Assembly: GCF_041224425.1 (NCBI RefSeq)
Contig: NZ_JBGFGL010000080.1
Location: 496,001-560,000 of the forward strand
DNA length: 64,000 bases
Direction: 5' to 3'
Source: Psychroserpens sp041224425
Lineage (GTDB): Bacteria > Bacteroidota > Bacteroidia > Flavobacteriales > Flavobacteriaceae
This document shows, in pieces, positions 54,950 to 63,663 of this stretch. Position 1 is the first letter of the stretch. The number at the start of each line of letters is the position of its first letter. Below the pieces are notes generated by a model. It was given only the letters and a program-made list of their open reading frames with translations. It did no database searches and was not told the origin of the DNA. Position numbers and translations under genes: made by a program.

Positions 54950-55642
54950 ATGAATAAAAGACAACTATTGAATGCTCTGTATTGGATAGTGGCTTCACTT
55001 TTAATGGCCATTTTATTACAGGATTCACTTCCCTCATTTTGGAATGCATGGTTAATCGCTTTATTTTTATTACCCGCAGCTTTAATTGTCAAGTTTGGAA
55101 TCGAAAAAACAAACACCCTTCCTCCAATTAAGAAAGGAATTCGATACTTTTTATTGGCAGTTCTTTCTTTATTCTGGGGTTATATAGCCATATTGATTGC
55201 CTATTGGTATATCTTGGAACTCAATTCAGCAACTGTTGAAAAAATCATAATCAATCCTTTTTTCATTTGGATCTTGATTGGCTTCTTTGTTTTACTTGAG
55301 CGCGTACTATTTAAAACATCCAAACCGGTTGAAAAAGAAACGGTTTCTATTTTCAGTAATAGAAAGAAAACCGTGATTCAAATTCAGCATTTGGCTTATA
55401 TAGAAAGTAGAGGCGATTTCACTATTGCCATTTTAACGGATGGAACTACGTATAAAAATACGATCAAGATTTCTGAATGGTCCCAAAAACTGGATGGCTT
55501 TCTACGAATTCATAGAGCTTTCTTGGTGAACCCAAACATGGCTACATTAAGTGGTAACGAAATTATAATAGACTCTAACACCTCATTACCAATTTCGAGA
55601 ACCTATAAAAGAATGGTCGAGGATTATTTTATGGAAACATGA
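54950..55642 (+). CDS. Membrane-anchored LytTR-family transcription regulator
   Basis: The 230-residue protein has four N-terminal membrane helices and a C-terminal LytTR DNA-binding domain (about 135-225: IQIQHLAYIESRGDFTIAIL, SQKLDGFLRIHRAFLVNP, LPISRTYKRMVEDYF). It has no receiver domain, so it is not a standard response regulator; it may sense the membrane or a small signal directly. I chose the ATG at 54950 over a codon at 54932. It lies alone and converges on the lacI-type gene, 7 bases apart. No target is known. Confidence 0.88.
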   Translation: MNKRQLLNALYWIVASLLMAILLQDSLPSFWNAWLIALFLLPAALIVKFGIEKTNTLPPIKKGIRYFLLAVLSLFWGYIAILIAYWYILELNSATVEKIIINPFFIWILIGFFVLLERVLFKTSKPVEKETVSIFSNRKKTVIQIQHLAYIESRGDFTIAILTDGTTYKNTIKISEWSQKLDGFLRIHRAFLVNPNMATLSGNEIIIDSNTSLPISRTYKRMVEDYFMET

Positions 55643-55649
55643 ATTGTTA

Positions 55650-56684
55650 TTAATTGATCTTTTCTGCTATTGAAGATTCTCTAATTACCAAGTTTGTCGG
55701 TAGTTCCACAGTTTTAAATGTTACGGGAATTTTCTTTTTCTTTTGTTTTATTTCCTTATATAGAAGTTTGAAGGCAACTTTTCCCATTTCATAACCAGGT
55801 TGATCTATTGTACTTAAGGTTGGTGTAATTACGGAAGACATAAACCAATTACTAAAACCAACAATTTTTATATCATTAGGAATGGCAATCCCTTGTTTGT
55901 TGAATTCAGAAATGGCACCAATGGCCACTAAATCAGTGTTTATAAAAACACCATCGACATCCTTGTGATCTTTTAAAAGTTCTTTAGAAAAATGGACACC
56001 TTCTTCAAAGCTCATATCATTTAGTATATATACCAATGATGGGTCATAATTCATTCCGTGCTCAAGTAAGGCACTTTTATAGCCTAAAAATCTATCTATT
56101 GAATTTTGAGGTAAAAGAGGACCTCTGAAGTGTGCTATTTTTTTGCATCCTGACTCTATCAGGTGTTTTGTTGCATTATAAGCAGCTTTTCTGTCATTTA
56201 TAATGACTTTTGAGCATTGAACGACTTTAGCAATTTTATCAAACAATACTAAGGGAGTTTCAGAAATTAAAATCTCATCTAAATGGTCAAAATGAATAGT
56301 CCCGTTGGCTAGAGACATTAAAATACCATCAACTCTTTTGTTTAGCAACAAGTCAATTTGTTTTTTTTCTAACTCATAAGATTCATTTGATTGTAGAATA
56401 ATAACTAAATAACCTTTTTTTTCTGCTTGGGCAACAATTCCTTTTAAAACACTAGAAAAGAAATGGTGTACTACTTCGGGTATGATAATACCTATTGTTT
56501 TAGACTCGCTAGTTCTAAGGTTTACGGCAAAGGCATTAGGTTTGTAATTAAGAGTTTCGGCGGTTTCTCTAACTAAGCGTTTGGTTTTTTTGCTTACGTC
56601 TGGATAGTCTTTTAATGCTTTAGAGACAGTTGTGACCGATATCCCAAGGATTTCGGCTATATCTTTTAAAGTGATTGGTTTCAT
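55650..56684 (-). CDS. LacI-family transcription regulator of the sugar locus
   Basis: A 344-residue LacI-type regulator. The helix-turn-helix ITLKDIAEILGISVTTVSKALKD is followed by the hinge NYKPNAFAVNLRTSES and a periplasmic-binding-protein-like sugar sensor domain (TIGIIIPEVVHHFFSSVLKG to the C-terminus). It diverges from the TonB receptor gene; two perfect 14-base palindromes between them are the expected binding sites. The likely effector is sucrose or a phosphorylated derivative, inferred from neighbours. Confidence 0.93.
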   Translation of the reverse strand: MKPITLKDIAEILGISVTTVSKALKDYPDVSKKTKRLVRETAETLNYKPNAFAVNLRTSESKTIGIIIPEVVHHFFSSVLKGIVAQAEKKGYLVIILQSNESYELEKKQIDLLLNKRVDGILMSLANGTIHFDHLDEILISETPLVLFDKIAKVVQCSKVIINDRKAAYNATKHLIESGCKKIAHFRGPLLPQNSIDRFLGYKSALLEHGMNYDPSLVYILNDMSFEEGVHFSKELLKDHKDVDGVFINTDLVAIGAISEFNKQGIAIPNDIKIVGFSNWFMSSVITPTLSTIDQPGYEMGKVAFKLLYKEIKQKKKKIPVTFKTVELPTNLVIRESSIAEKIN

Positions 56685-56716
56685 AAATGTTATTTATGAA
56701 CATAAATTTAACAAAT

Positions 56717-56730
56717 CGAAAACGTTTTCG
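56717..56730. promoter_or_regulatory. LacI-type operator 1
   Basis: CGAAAACGTTTTCG is a perfect 14-base palindrome with the central CG typical of LacI-family operators. It lies between the divergent lacI-type and TonB receptor genes. Confidence 0.85.
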
Positions 56731-56736
56731 CAAAAT

Positions 56737-56750
56737 CGAAAACGTTTTCG
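56737..56750. promoter_or_regulatory. LacI-type operator 2
   Basis: Second copy of CGAAAACGTTTTCG, exactly 20 bases from the first (two helical turns), extended to a 16-base palindrome by flanking T and A. The two dimers would sit on the same face of the DNA. Confidence 0.85.
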
Positions 56751-56784
56751 ATGCCAAATTCATAATTTTTTTTATCAATGAATA

Positions 56785-56792
56785 TAAATTTG
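56785..56792 (+). promoter_or_regulatory. Candidate -7 element for the TonB receptor gene
   Basis: TAAATTTG matches TAnnTTTG and predicts a start near 56797 and a leader of about 37 bases. The operators then lie about 53 and 73 bases upstream of that start. No clear -33 TTTG. Confidence 0.5.
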
Positions 56793-56833
56793 TCAAAAAT
56801 AATCGCAATTTTTTTAACTAAACAACAATCACA

Positions 56834-59452
56834 ATGAGATTAATAAAAAACAAATGGTCATTATTTATTATGCTAATGATGACCACCATGATTGTTTCTG
56901 CACAACATGCAATCAAGGGAAATGTAAAAGACTCAAACGGAATTCCCTTAGCAGGTGTTAACATTGTTTTAGAAGGTACAACACAGGGAGCAGTCACTGA
57001 TTTTGATGGAAACTATAGTGTTGAAAATGTTGAAAGTGGGACTTTTAATGTTATAGCTAGCTACTTAGGCTTTAAAACGATAACTAAATCTGTTACTATT
57101 TCTAATAGCGATGTGACTTTAGATTTTGTATTGAGTGAAGATAGTGAGGCACTAGATGCAGTCATTGTTACTGGTGTAACAAATCCAAAATCTAGAATCG
57201 AATCTAGTGTTTCTGTTACAACGATGAGACCAACATTGATTAAGCAATCTGCACCAAGAACAACAGCTGAAATTTTTAGAACTATTCCAGGTATCCGATC
57301 TGAGTCCTCAGGTGGAGATGGTAACTCTAATATTGCAGTTAGAGGTGTGCCAGTTTCTTCAGGTGGTTCTAAATATGTACAACTTCAAGAAGACGGATTG
57401 CCAGTTCTTTTGTTTGGAGATATGTCATTTGCTACTGCAGATATTTTCACAAGATTTGACAATAACATAGGTAGAATTGAAGCGATTAGAGGAGGTTCTG
57501 CATCAACATTATCATCTAATGCTCCAGGAGCTATTATTAATATGATAAGCAAAACTGGAAAGAATCAAGGTGGTTCTGTTGGAACATCATTTGGTTTAGA
57601 TTATAATTCATTTAGAACTGATTTTGATTATGGTGCACCTATAGGTAAAGACTTATATTTTCATATGGGTGGTTTTTATCGAGTAGGAGAAGGAATAAGA
57701 GAAACTGGTTTTACCGCAAATAATGGAGGTCAATTTAAAATCAACTTTACTAAAGAATTTGAGAAGGGTTATATTAGATTATATGGTAAATATTTAAATG
57801 ACAGATCTGTCGCATATCTTCCTATGCCTATCAAGGTTACAGGTTCTAATGATAATCCAGATTGGAGTGATGCTCCTAATTTTGATGCTACACAAGGTTC
57901 GTTACACTCATCATATTTAACCCAAAATGTTGGTTTGGGTCCAGATGGTCAATTAAGACGTTCTAATGTTGCAGATGGAATGAATCCAGTATCAACTTCA
58001 ATAGGCATCGAAGCCAATTTTGAATTAGTTGACGGATGGAAAATTAGAAACAATGGTAGATTTTCATTTAATAAGGGTCGTTTTGTTTCACCTTTCCCGG
58101 CAGAAGTTGCTACAGCATCATCTATTGCTGAGTCCTTCGGTACTGGTTCAACATTAACTTTTGCTAATGATGGTTCTAATGTTAATGCAAATGATCTTGT
58201 TGCTCGTATTCATATGTTCGATACTGAGCTAAACAATTTTAACAACTTCGTGAATGATTTGAGGTTAACAAAGTCTTTTGACAAAGTAGATGTAACCGTT
58301 GGTTACTTTAAAGCCATTCAAAATGTATCGATGTCTTGGTTGTGGAATTCATATTTACAAGAAGTTAACGATGATAATGCTAGACTTATTGATGTTCAGG
58401 ATGCTTCAAGCAACCCACTAAGTACAAACGGACTTTATGCTTATGGAGTTCCATTTTGGGGGAACTGCTGTACAAGAAATTATGACACTCAGTATAATAT
58501 CTCTGCGCCTTATGCTAATATCTCATTTGAAGCAAATGATAAATTGAATATTGATGCTAGTATTCGTCTAGATAAAGGTCAAGTTGATGGATCTTTTGCT
58601 GGAACAGTTCAAACAGCATATGATGTTAATAATGATGGCAGCATTTCTGTGCCTGAACAATCGGTTTCAGCTGTCGATACCGCAAATCCAACCGCAGTAG
58701 ATTATGACTATGATTATATTTCTTATTCTTTTGGAGTTAACTATAAAATAAAAGACAATCAAGCAGTTTTTGGAAGATACAGTAGAGGTGGATCTGCTAA
58801 AGCTGACCGCATATTGTTTTCTGGTTTAGATTATCTAGATGGTGACAGGATAAATGCATTAGACTTCATAAACCAAGCTGAAATTGGTTATAAAAGAGGC
58901 TTTGAAAATGGATCGCTGTATGCCACATTCTTTTATGCTAAAACTTCAGAAGAAGGAGGTTTTGAAGCGACGTCTAATTCCATTATTGAAAATGATTATA
59001 GTTCATTAGGTGTTGAATTGGAAGGAACTTATAGAATAAATGATTTCTTCCTTAGAGGAGGAGTAACCTATACAAAGGCTAAAATAGATTCTGGTGATAA
59101 TGATGGAAATACACCAAGACGACAGCCAGATTTCATTTATAACCTAATTCCTTCTTATAACTTTGGGGCTGAAAAACAAAATGCTTTTGGGTTAAGTTTT
59201 ATAGGGCAAACAAAAGCATATGCCCAAGACAGTAATGAATTGATTATGCCTGGATTCGTTATCATTAATGGATTCTTTAATTACGGTATAACTAAAGACT
59301 TGAGTGCTAACCTAGCTTTAAATAACATTTTTGATTCATTGGGAATCACTGAATCAGAGGAAGGTTCAATTACAGAAGGACAAGTAAACTATGTGCGAGC
59401 ACGTCCTGTCCCTGGAAGGTCAATTTCCCTGGGATTGAATTATAATTTTTAA
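56834..59452 (+). CDS. TonB-dependent receptor of the sugar locus, without SusD partner
   Basis: An 872-residue outer-membrane transporter. It has a signal peptide (ending VSAQ), a carboxypeptidase-regulatory-like domain (IKGNVKDSNGIPLAGVNIVL), a plug domain (about 130-235, IAVRGVPVSSGG and GSASTLSSNAPGAIINMIS) and a beta-barrel ending in the expected aromatic LGLNYNF. It is shorter than SusC proteins (about 1000), and no susD gene follows, so it should work alone, powered by TonB. Its neighbours point to sucrose or a related disaccharide as the substrate. Confidence 0.92.
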   Translation: MRLIKNKWSLFIMLMMTTMIVSAQHAIKGNVKDSNGIPLAGVNIVLEGTTQGAVTDFDGNYSVENVESGTFNVIASYLGFKTITKSVTISNSDVTLDFVLSEDSEALDAVIVTGVTNPKSRIESSVSVTTMRPTLIKQSAPRTTAEIFRTIPGIRSESSGGDGNSNIAVRGVPVSSGGSKYVQLQEDGLPVLLFGDMSFATADIFTRFDNNIGRIEAIRGGSASTLSSNAPGAIINMISKTGKNQGGSVGTSFGLDYNSFRTDFDYGAPIGKDLYFHMGGFYRVGEGIRETGFTANNGGQFKINFTKEFEKGYIRLYGKYLNDRSVAYLPMPIKVTGSNDNPDWSDAPNFDATQGSLHSSYLTQNVGLGPDGQLRRSNVADGMNPVSTSIGIEANFELVDGWKIRNNGRFSFNKGRFVSPFPAEVATASSIAESFGTGSTLTFANDGSNVNANDLVARIHMFDTELNNFNNFVNDLRLTKSFDKVDVTVGYFKAIQNVSMSWLWNSYLQEVNDDNARLIDVQDASSNPLSTNGLYAYGVPFWGNCCTRNYDTQYNISAPYANISFEANDKLNIDASIRLDKGQVDGSFAGTVQTAYDVNNDGSISVPEQSVSAVDTANPTAVDYDYDYISYSFGVNYKIKDNQAVFGRYSRGGSAKADRILFSGLDYLDGDRINALDFINQAEIGYKRGFENGSLYATFFYAKTSEEGGFEATSNSIIENDYSSLGVELEGTYRINDFFLRGGVTYTKAKIDSGDNDGNTPRRQPDFIYNLIPSYNFGAEKQNAFGLSFIGQTKAYAQDSNELIMPGFVIINGFFNYGITKDLSANLALNNIFDSLGITESEEGSITEGQVNYVRARPVPGRSISLGLNYNF

Positions 59453-59506
59453 GACTTTTTTTGAGTGAGTTAATTCTATATTTAAGTTAAATTGATTGAT
59501 TGAGTT

Positions 59507-59544
59507 AAAAGAGTCAATGTTATTATATAATTATTGGCTCTTTT
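59507..59544 (+). terminator. Terminator between the TonB receptor and the symporter gene
   Basis: AAAAGAGTCAAT (59507-59518) pairs with ATTGGCTCTTTT (59533-59544) with one G-T pair, followed by T. It probably lowers readthrough from the receptor into the inner-membrane and cytoplasmic genes. The rest of the 128-base gap shows a TATCTTTA that might be a weak promoter. Confidence 0.75.
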
Positions 59545-59580
59545 TTATCTTTAATAATTAGAACTTTAGACGAGATAATC

Positions 59581-60885
59581 ATGGGTAAGGTAAAACCGCA
59601 ATTGAGTTTTTGGCAAATTTTTAATATGAATGTCGGCTTCCTAGGAATCCAATTCAGTTTTGGATTGCAACAAACAGCTGTCAATCCGATTTTCTCATTT
59701 TTAGGTGCTGCTCATGATGACTTACCACTACTTAATCTCGCTGGTCCTGTAACTGGATTAATTGTACAGCCAATTATTGGGGCTATTTCTGATAAAACAT
59801 GGTCTCCAAAATGGGGAAGACGTAAACCATTCTTCTTAATAGGTGCTATTATAGGAAGTTTCTGCTTGTTTGCTTTTCCATATAGTCCTTCGTTGTGGTT
59901 TGCAGTAGGGCTATTATGGATTTTAGATGTTGGAAATAATATGGCTATGGAACCTTACAGAGCTTTTGTTGGTGACAAGTTGCCTAAAAAACAATTGAGT
60001 TTTGGTTATCAAATGCAAAGTTTATTTGTCGGTGCAGGAATTGTTTTGGCCAATGCTTCAATATTTTTATTCCAAGATTGGTTTGGCGGTCAAGAAACCA
60101 TGAATGGAACGGCAAAAGTTATTCCTACATGGCTTTATTACTCTTTTTTCATTGGAGCGATACTTTCTGTAAGTACTATTCTATGGTCCGTTTTAAAAAC
60201 ACCTGAAATACCACCTGAAGTTGAAGAGTTAAAAGAAATAAGCAAGCACAAAGCATTGCCTTTTATCGACCGCATAAAAATGCCTTTGGTTGAAATTTTA
60301 ACTGCTGTAAAAGACATGCCTAAATTTATGTGGCAATTATCAGGCGTATATTTGTTTCAATGGTATGCTTTGTTTGTTTACTGGCAGTTTATATCACCAA
60401 TGTTTGAGGAGAGTTTAGGGTTTGATAAATCCCAAGCATTGAGCCAGGCTGCTAAAATGAATACGACTTATAATATTTCAACCATTGTTTTTGCTTTAGC
60501 ACTTGTACCTTTAGCAATGAAATGGGGTGGTAAACGTGTGTATGTTGCAAGTTTGTTTCTAACAGCTATCGCTATGTTGTTAATACCAAACATTCAAGAT
60601 GCCAACCTTGTAATATTGCCTATGATTTTATTTGGTATTGGTTGGGCTGCCATAATGGGAATTCCTTACGCCATGGTATCAAAAATTGTCCCTCAAGAAA
60701 GGCGTGGCGTGTACATGGGAATTTTAAATATGATGATTGTAATACCAATGGGAATTCAAACTTTGACTTTTGGACCAATTGTAAAACATCTCCTTAATAA
60801 TAGTGCTGTTAATGCAATTCTATTTGGAGGCGGTTGTTTTGTAGTTGCATCAGTATTGGCATTACGACTAAAAAAAGTAGACTGA
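59581..60885 (+). CDS. SLC45/GPH-type sugar:cation symporter (probable sucrose transporter)
   Basis: A 434-residue inner-membrane MFS protein with about 12 helices. The loop SDKTWSPKWGRRKPFFLIGA is the mark of the SLC45/plant SUC/GPH group, which carries sucrose and maltose with protons. Further features are DVGNNMAMEPYRAFVGDKL and QERRGVYMGILNMMIVIP. Given the kinase and GH13_18 phosphorylase behind it, sucrose is the most likely substrate; maltose cannot be excluded. It begins at the ATG 59581, and its 3' end overlaps only the unused upstream part of the next frame. Confidence 0.88.
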   Translation: MGKVKPQLSFWQIFNMNVGFLGIQFSFGLQQTAVNPIFSFLGAAHDDLPLLNLAGPVTGLIVQPIIGAISDKTWSPKWGRRKPFFLIGAIIGSFCLFAFPYSPSLWFAVGLLWILDVGNNMAMEPYRAFVGDKLPKKQLSFGYQMQSLFVGAGIVLANASIFLFQDWFGGQETMNGTAKVIPTWLYYSFFIGAILSVSTILWSVLKTPEIPPEVEELKEISKHKALPFIDRIKMPLVEILTAVKDMPKFMWQLSGVYLFQWYALFVYWQFISPMFEESLGFDKSQALSQAAKMNTTYNISTIVFALALVPLAMKWGGKRVYVASLFLTAIAMLLIPNIQDANLVILPMILFGIGWAAIMGIPYAMVSKIVPQERRGVYMGILNMMIVIPMGIQTLTFGPIVKHLLNNSAVNAILFGGGCFVVASVLALRLKKVD

Positions 60886-60944
60886 TTTTGTCCGTTTTTA
60901 AGTTTGGAGGAAATAGTAAAAATTCAAATGATATAATTTTTGTT

Positions 60945-61883
60945 TTGGAAAACAAGAAAAGAGATATAGATATTTTATGTATAGGAGAAGTCCTGATTGA
61001 TTTTATTGGTCATCAAACTGAAGTAACAATTGATGATACAAGAGATTATCATAGGTATTTAGGAGGTTCTCCCACAAATGTAGCAATGAATTCGTCAAGA
61101 TTGGGATTAAATTCATATATGGTTGCTACTGTCGGTGATGATGGTTTTGGTACCTATATTCATAAACGTTTTTCTGAAGTTGGAGTAAATACGTCATTGG
61201 TGAAAACAACTCTTAATGATCCTACTAGTGTGATTTTTGTTTCGAGATCTGATTCTACACCGGATTTCTTGCCGTTTAGAGCCGCTGATTTTCAAATCTC
61301 TCCTGAACAAGTTCCAACAGAGATCCTCTATCGTACAAAAATATTCCACACAACTTGTTTTGCTTTAAGTAAAAATCCGGCTCAAACCACCATCCTTAAG
61401 AAGGCAGAAGAAGCATTTAATCTAGGTTGTAAGTTAAGCATCGATCTCAATTATTCAGAAAAAATGTGGGCAAATAAAACGGAAGCCAATAAAATTATCG
61501 CTTCGTATTGCGAATTAAATCCGTTACTGAAGATTAGTGAAGATGATATGTTTCGTTTTTTTAATAAAACACTCAATCATCATGAAATTTTTAATTATTT
61601 CCATAAGCTGGGTGTTGAAACTATTTGTTTAACACTTGGTAGCAAAGGTGTTAAGTTGGCTCGAAAAGAAAAAACTACAATCAAGTTGCCAGCAATCAAA
61701 ATCGATAATGTCATGGACGCCACTGGTGCTGGTGATGCATTTTGGTCAGGTTTTCTGTTTGCTTACGTTCAAAATAAACCTATTGAAGATTGTTTGCAAA
61801 TAGCTTTAAAGTTAGCTGCCCTTAAACTACAGAATGTTGGTAGATTACCAGATAATATAAATATTCTTTCCAAATTATTGTGA
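60945..61883 (+). CDS. PfkB-family sugar kinase (probable fructokinase), TTG start
   Basis: The product phosphorylates a sugar with ATP, most likely fructose. Motifs are DILCIGEVLIDFIG, the substrate-site GGSPTNVAMNSSRLG and the catalytic region DATGAGDAFWSGF. There is no in-frame ATG ahead of the first motif. Two TTG codons are possible: 60888 and 60945; the latter gives the normal N-terminus (ENKKRDIDILCIGEV) and is preferred. The frame extends back to 60834 inside the symporter gene, which is too long. The next gene overlaps its stop as GTGA, so translation is coupled. An unusual start may set a low level; a misread base is also possible. Confidence 0.85.
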   Translation: MENKKRDIDILCIGEVLIDFIGHQTEVTIDDTRDYHRYLGGSPTNVAMNSSRLGLNSYMVATVGDDGFGTYIHKRFSEVGVNTSLVKTTLNDPTSVIFVSRSDSTPDFLPFRAADFQISPEQVPTEILYRTKIFHTTCFALSKNPAQTTILKKAEEAFNLGCKLSIDLNYSEKMWANKTEANKIIASYCELNPLLKISEDDMFRFFNKTLNHHEIFNYFHKLGVETICLTLGSKGVKLARKEKTTIKLPAIKIDNVMDATGAGDAFWSGFLFAYVQNKPIEDCLQIALKLAALKLQNVGRLPDNINILSKLL

Positions 61884-63646
61884 ATTCTTTCCAAAACATG
61901 TTTTATAGAGAAACCTCAGAAACAAAATTGAACGTTAATGGTGTTATGCTCAATGCATATCCTGATAGTGTTGGCACACGCTTGATAGATATTATTGAGC
62001 TTCTGAAACGCCCAGAGTTTAAAGATGTATTTTCCTTATTCTACATCTTACCCACGTTCTTCAATAGTGATTTGGATAGAGGTTTTTCAATTATAGATTA
62101 TGATCTAAATAAGTCATTGGTATCTACTTCAGATTTAGAAGACTTAAAAGAACTAGGCATTAAGCTGAAATTTGATATTGTCCTTAATCACCTATCTGTC
62201 GCTTCACCTCAATTTCAAGATTTATTGGTTCATGGAAATGATTCCAAATACAAAGATTTTTTTATTAATTGGAATAGCTTTTGGGAAGGGAATGGAAAAG
62301 TCAATGATAATGGAATAATTATTCCTGATAAAGTTCATCTTGATAAATTGTTTATGCGAAAATCAGGATTGCCTATACTGAACGTCCCTTTTCCTGATGG
62401 AACACTCCAACCATATTGGAATACCTTTTATCAAAAAATCAATTATAATCTCATTGATATTCAAGATTTAAAACGAATCACTTCTCTTACGCAAGAAGAA
62501 AAATCAAATATCTGTGATGCTGTTAACGATAACATTATTAAAGGCAAAAATCCTTATGAAGCAAATTTCAATTGTACTGAAGTTGTAGCAACTGAAGTCA
62601 AGTGTGTAATAGCCAACAAAGCCAATATCTTGGGTCAAATGGATGTTAATGCACAATCTGAATTGGTTTGGGAGTTTTATGAAGATACCTTGTCTAAATT
62701 AAAAAATTATGGTTGTTCGATTGTACGTTTAGATGCATTTGCATACTTGCATAAAGCTGTTGGGAAAGCTAATTTTTTCAATACACCTGGAACTTGGGAA
62801 TATTTAAAACGAATTAAATCCATTGCTAAAAAAAATAACTTAACACTTCTGCCTGAGATTCATGCAGAACATGGCCTAGGGCTTCACAAAGAAGTTTCAA
62901 ATGAAGGATATCATATTTATGATTTTTTTCTTCCAGGTCTTATCATCCATACTTTAGAAGAACAATCTTGTAATGTTTTGTTGAGATGGATTGATGAAAT
63001 TTTATTAAATAAGTATAAAACCATCAATATGCTAGGTTGTCACGATGGGATTCCTGTTTTAGATTTAAAAGGTAAAGAAACAAATGGAATTTATCATGAT
63101 GGACTTTTAGAGGATGATGATATTGAAAGTATAATGAACATTATTCTTGAACGAGGTGGCAGAGTTAAAAACATCTATGATTCAGAAGGCAACAAAATTT
63201 CATATTATCAAATTAATGCAACATACTTTAGTGCTTTAGGTGAAAATGAGCAAAAGTTGTTATTGGCAAGAGCCATTCAGTTATTTATGCCTGGTATTCC
63301 GCAAATTTGGTATTTAGATCTGTTTGCAGGAACCAATGATTATGATGCTGTTGAAAAAGCAGGTCAAGGCGGTCACAAAGAAATAAATCGCACGACACTA
63401 AGTGTTGAAGATGTAAATGATAGACTTAAAACAGAAGTTGTAAGCTGTCAATTAAAAATGATTCGATTTAGAAATACTTTTATAGCATTTAATGGCAACT
63501 TAGAAGTTATTAAAAAAAATGATAAGCATTTTAGTTTAAAATGGGTAAATAAGAATCATTGGGCTGAATTAAAAGTCGGCTTGGACACTTTACAATTTTC
63601 AATAGCTTACAGCGACGGTGATAACGATAAAACACTTCAGTTTTAA
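61880..63646 (+). CDS. GH13_18 sucrose phosphorylase-like enzyme
   Basis: The 588-residue enzyme belongs to glycoside hydrolase family 13 subfamily 18, which splits sucrose or related glucosides with phosphate to give glucose 1-phosphate. The nucleophile is Asp of RLDAFAYLHKA (about 285), the acid/base Glu of LPEIHAEH (about 326) and the third Asp of GCHDGIPVLD (about 389). Subfamily traits include SELVWEFYEDTLSKL and GIPQIWYLDLFAG. Sucrose, sucrose-6-phosphate and glucosylglycerate phosphorylases all fall here; the kinase and transporter favour sucrose. No signal peptide. Start GTG at 61880 overlaps the kinase stop (GTGA); an ATG at 61898 is the alternative. Confidence 0.9.
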   Translation: MNSFQNMFYRETSETKLNVNGVMLNAYPDSVGTRLIDIIELLKRPEFKDVFSLFYILPTFFNSDLDRGFSIIDYDLNKSLVSTSDLEDLKELGIKLKFDIVLNHLSVASPQFQDLLVHGNDSKYKDFFINWNSFWEGNGKVNDNGIIIPDKVHLDKLFMRKSGLPILNVPFPDGTLQPYWNTFYQKINYNLIDIQDLKRITSLTQEEKSNICDAVNDNIIKGKNPYEANFNCTEVVATEVKCVIANKANILGQMDVNAQSELVWEFYEDTLSKLKNYGCSIVRLDAFAYLHKAVGKANFFNTPGTWEYLKRIKSIAKKNNLTLLPEIHAEHGLGLHKEVSNEGYHIYDFFLPGLIIHTLEEQSCNVLLRWIDEILLNKYKTINMLGCHDGIPVLDLKGKETNGIYHDGLLEDDDIESIMNIILERGGRVKNIYDSEGNKISYYQINATYFSALGENEQKLLLARAIQLFMPGIPQIWYLDLFAGTNDYDAVEKAGQGGHKEINRTTLSVEDVNDRLKTEVVSCQLKMIRFRNTFIAFNGNLEVIKKNDKHFSLKWVNKNHWAELKVGLDTLQFSIAYSDGDNDKTLQF

Positions 63647-63663
63647 TTCTATGGATTATTTAA

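Noticed and set aside
56834..63646. Standard SusC/SusD polysaccharide utilisation locus
   Set aside because: No SusD, no secreted glycoside hydrolase; the receptor is shorter than SusC and the enzymes are cytoplasmic.
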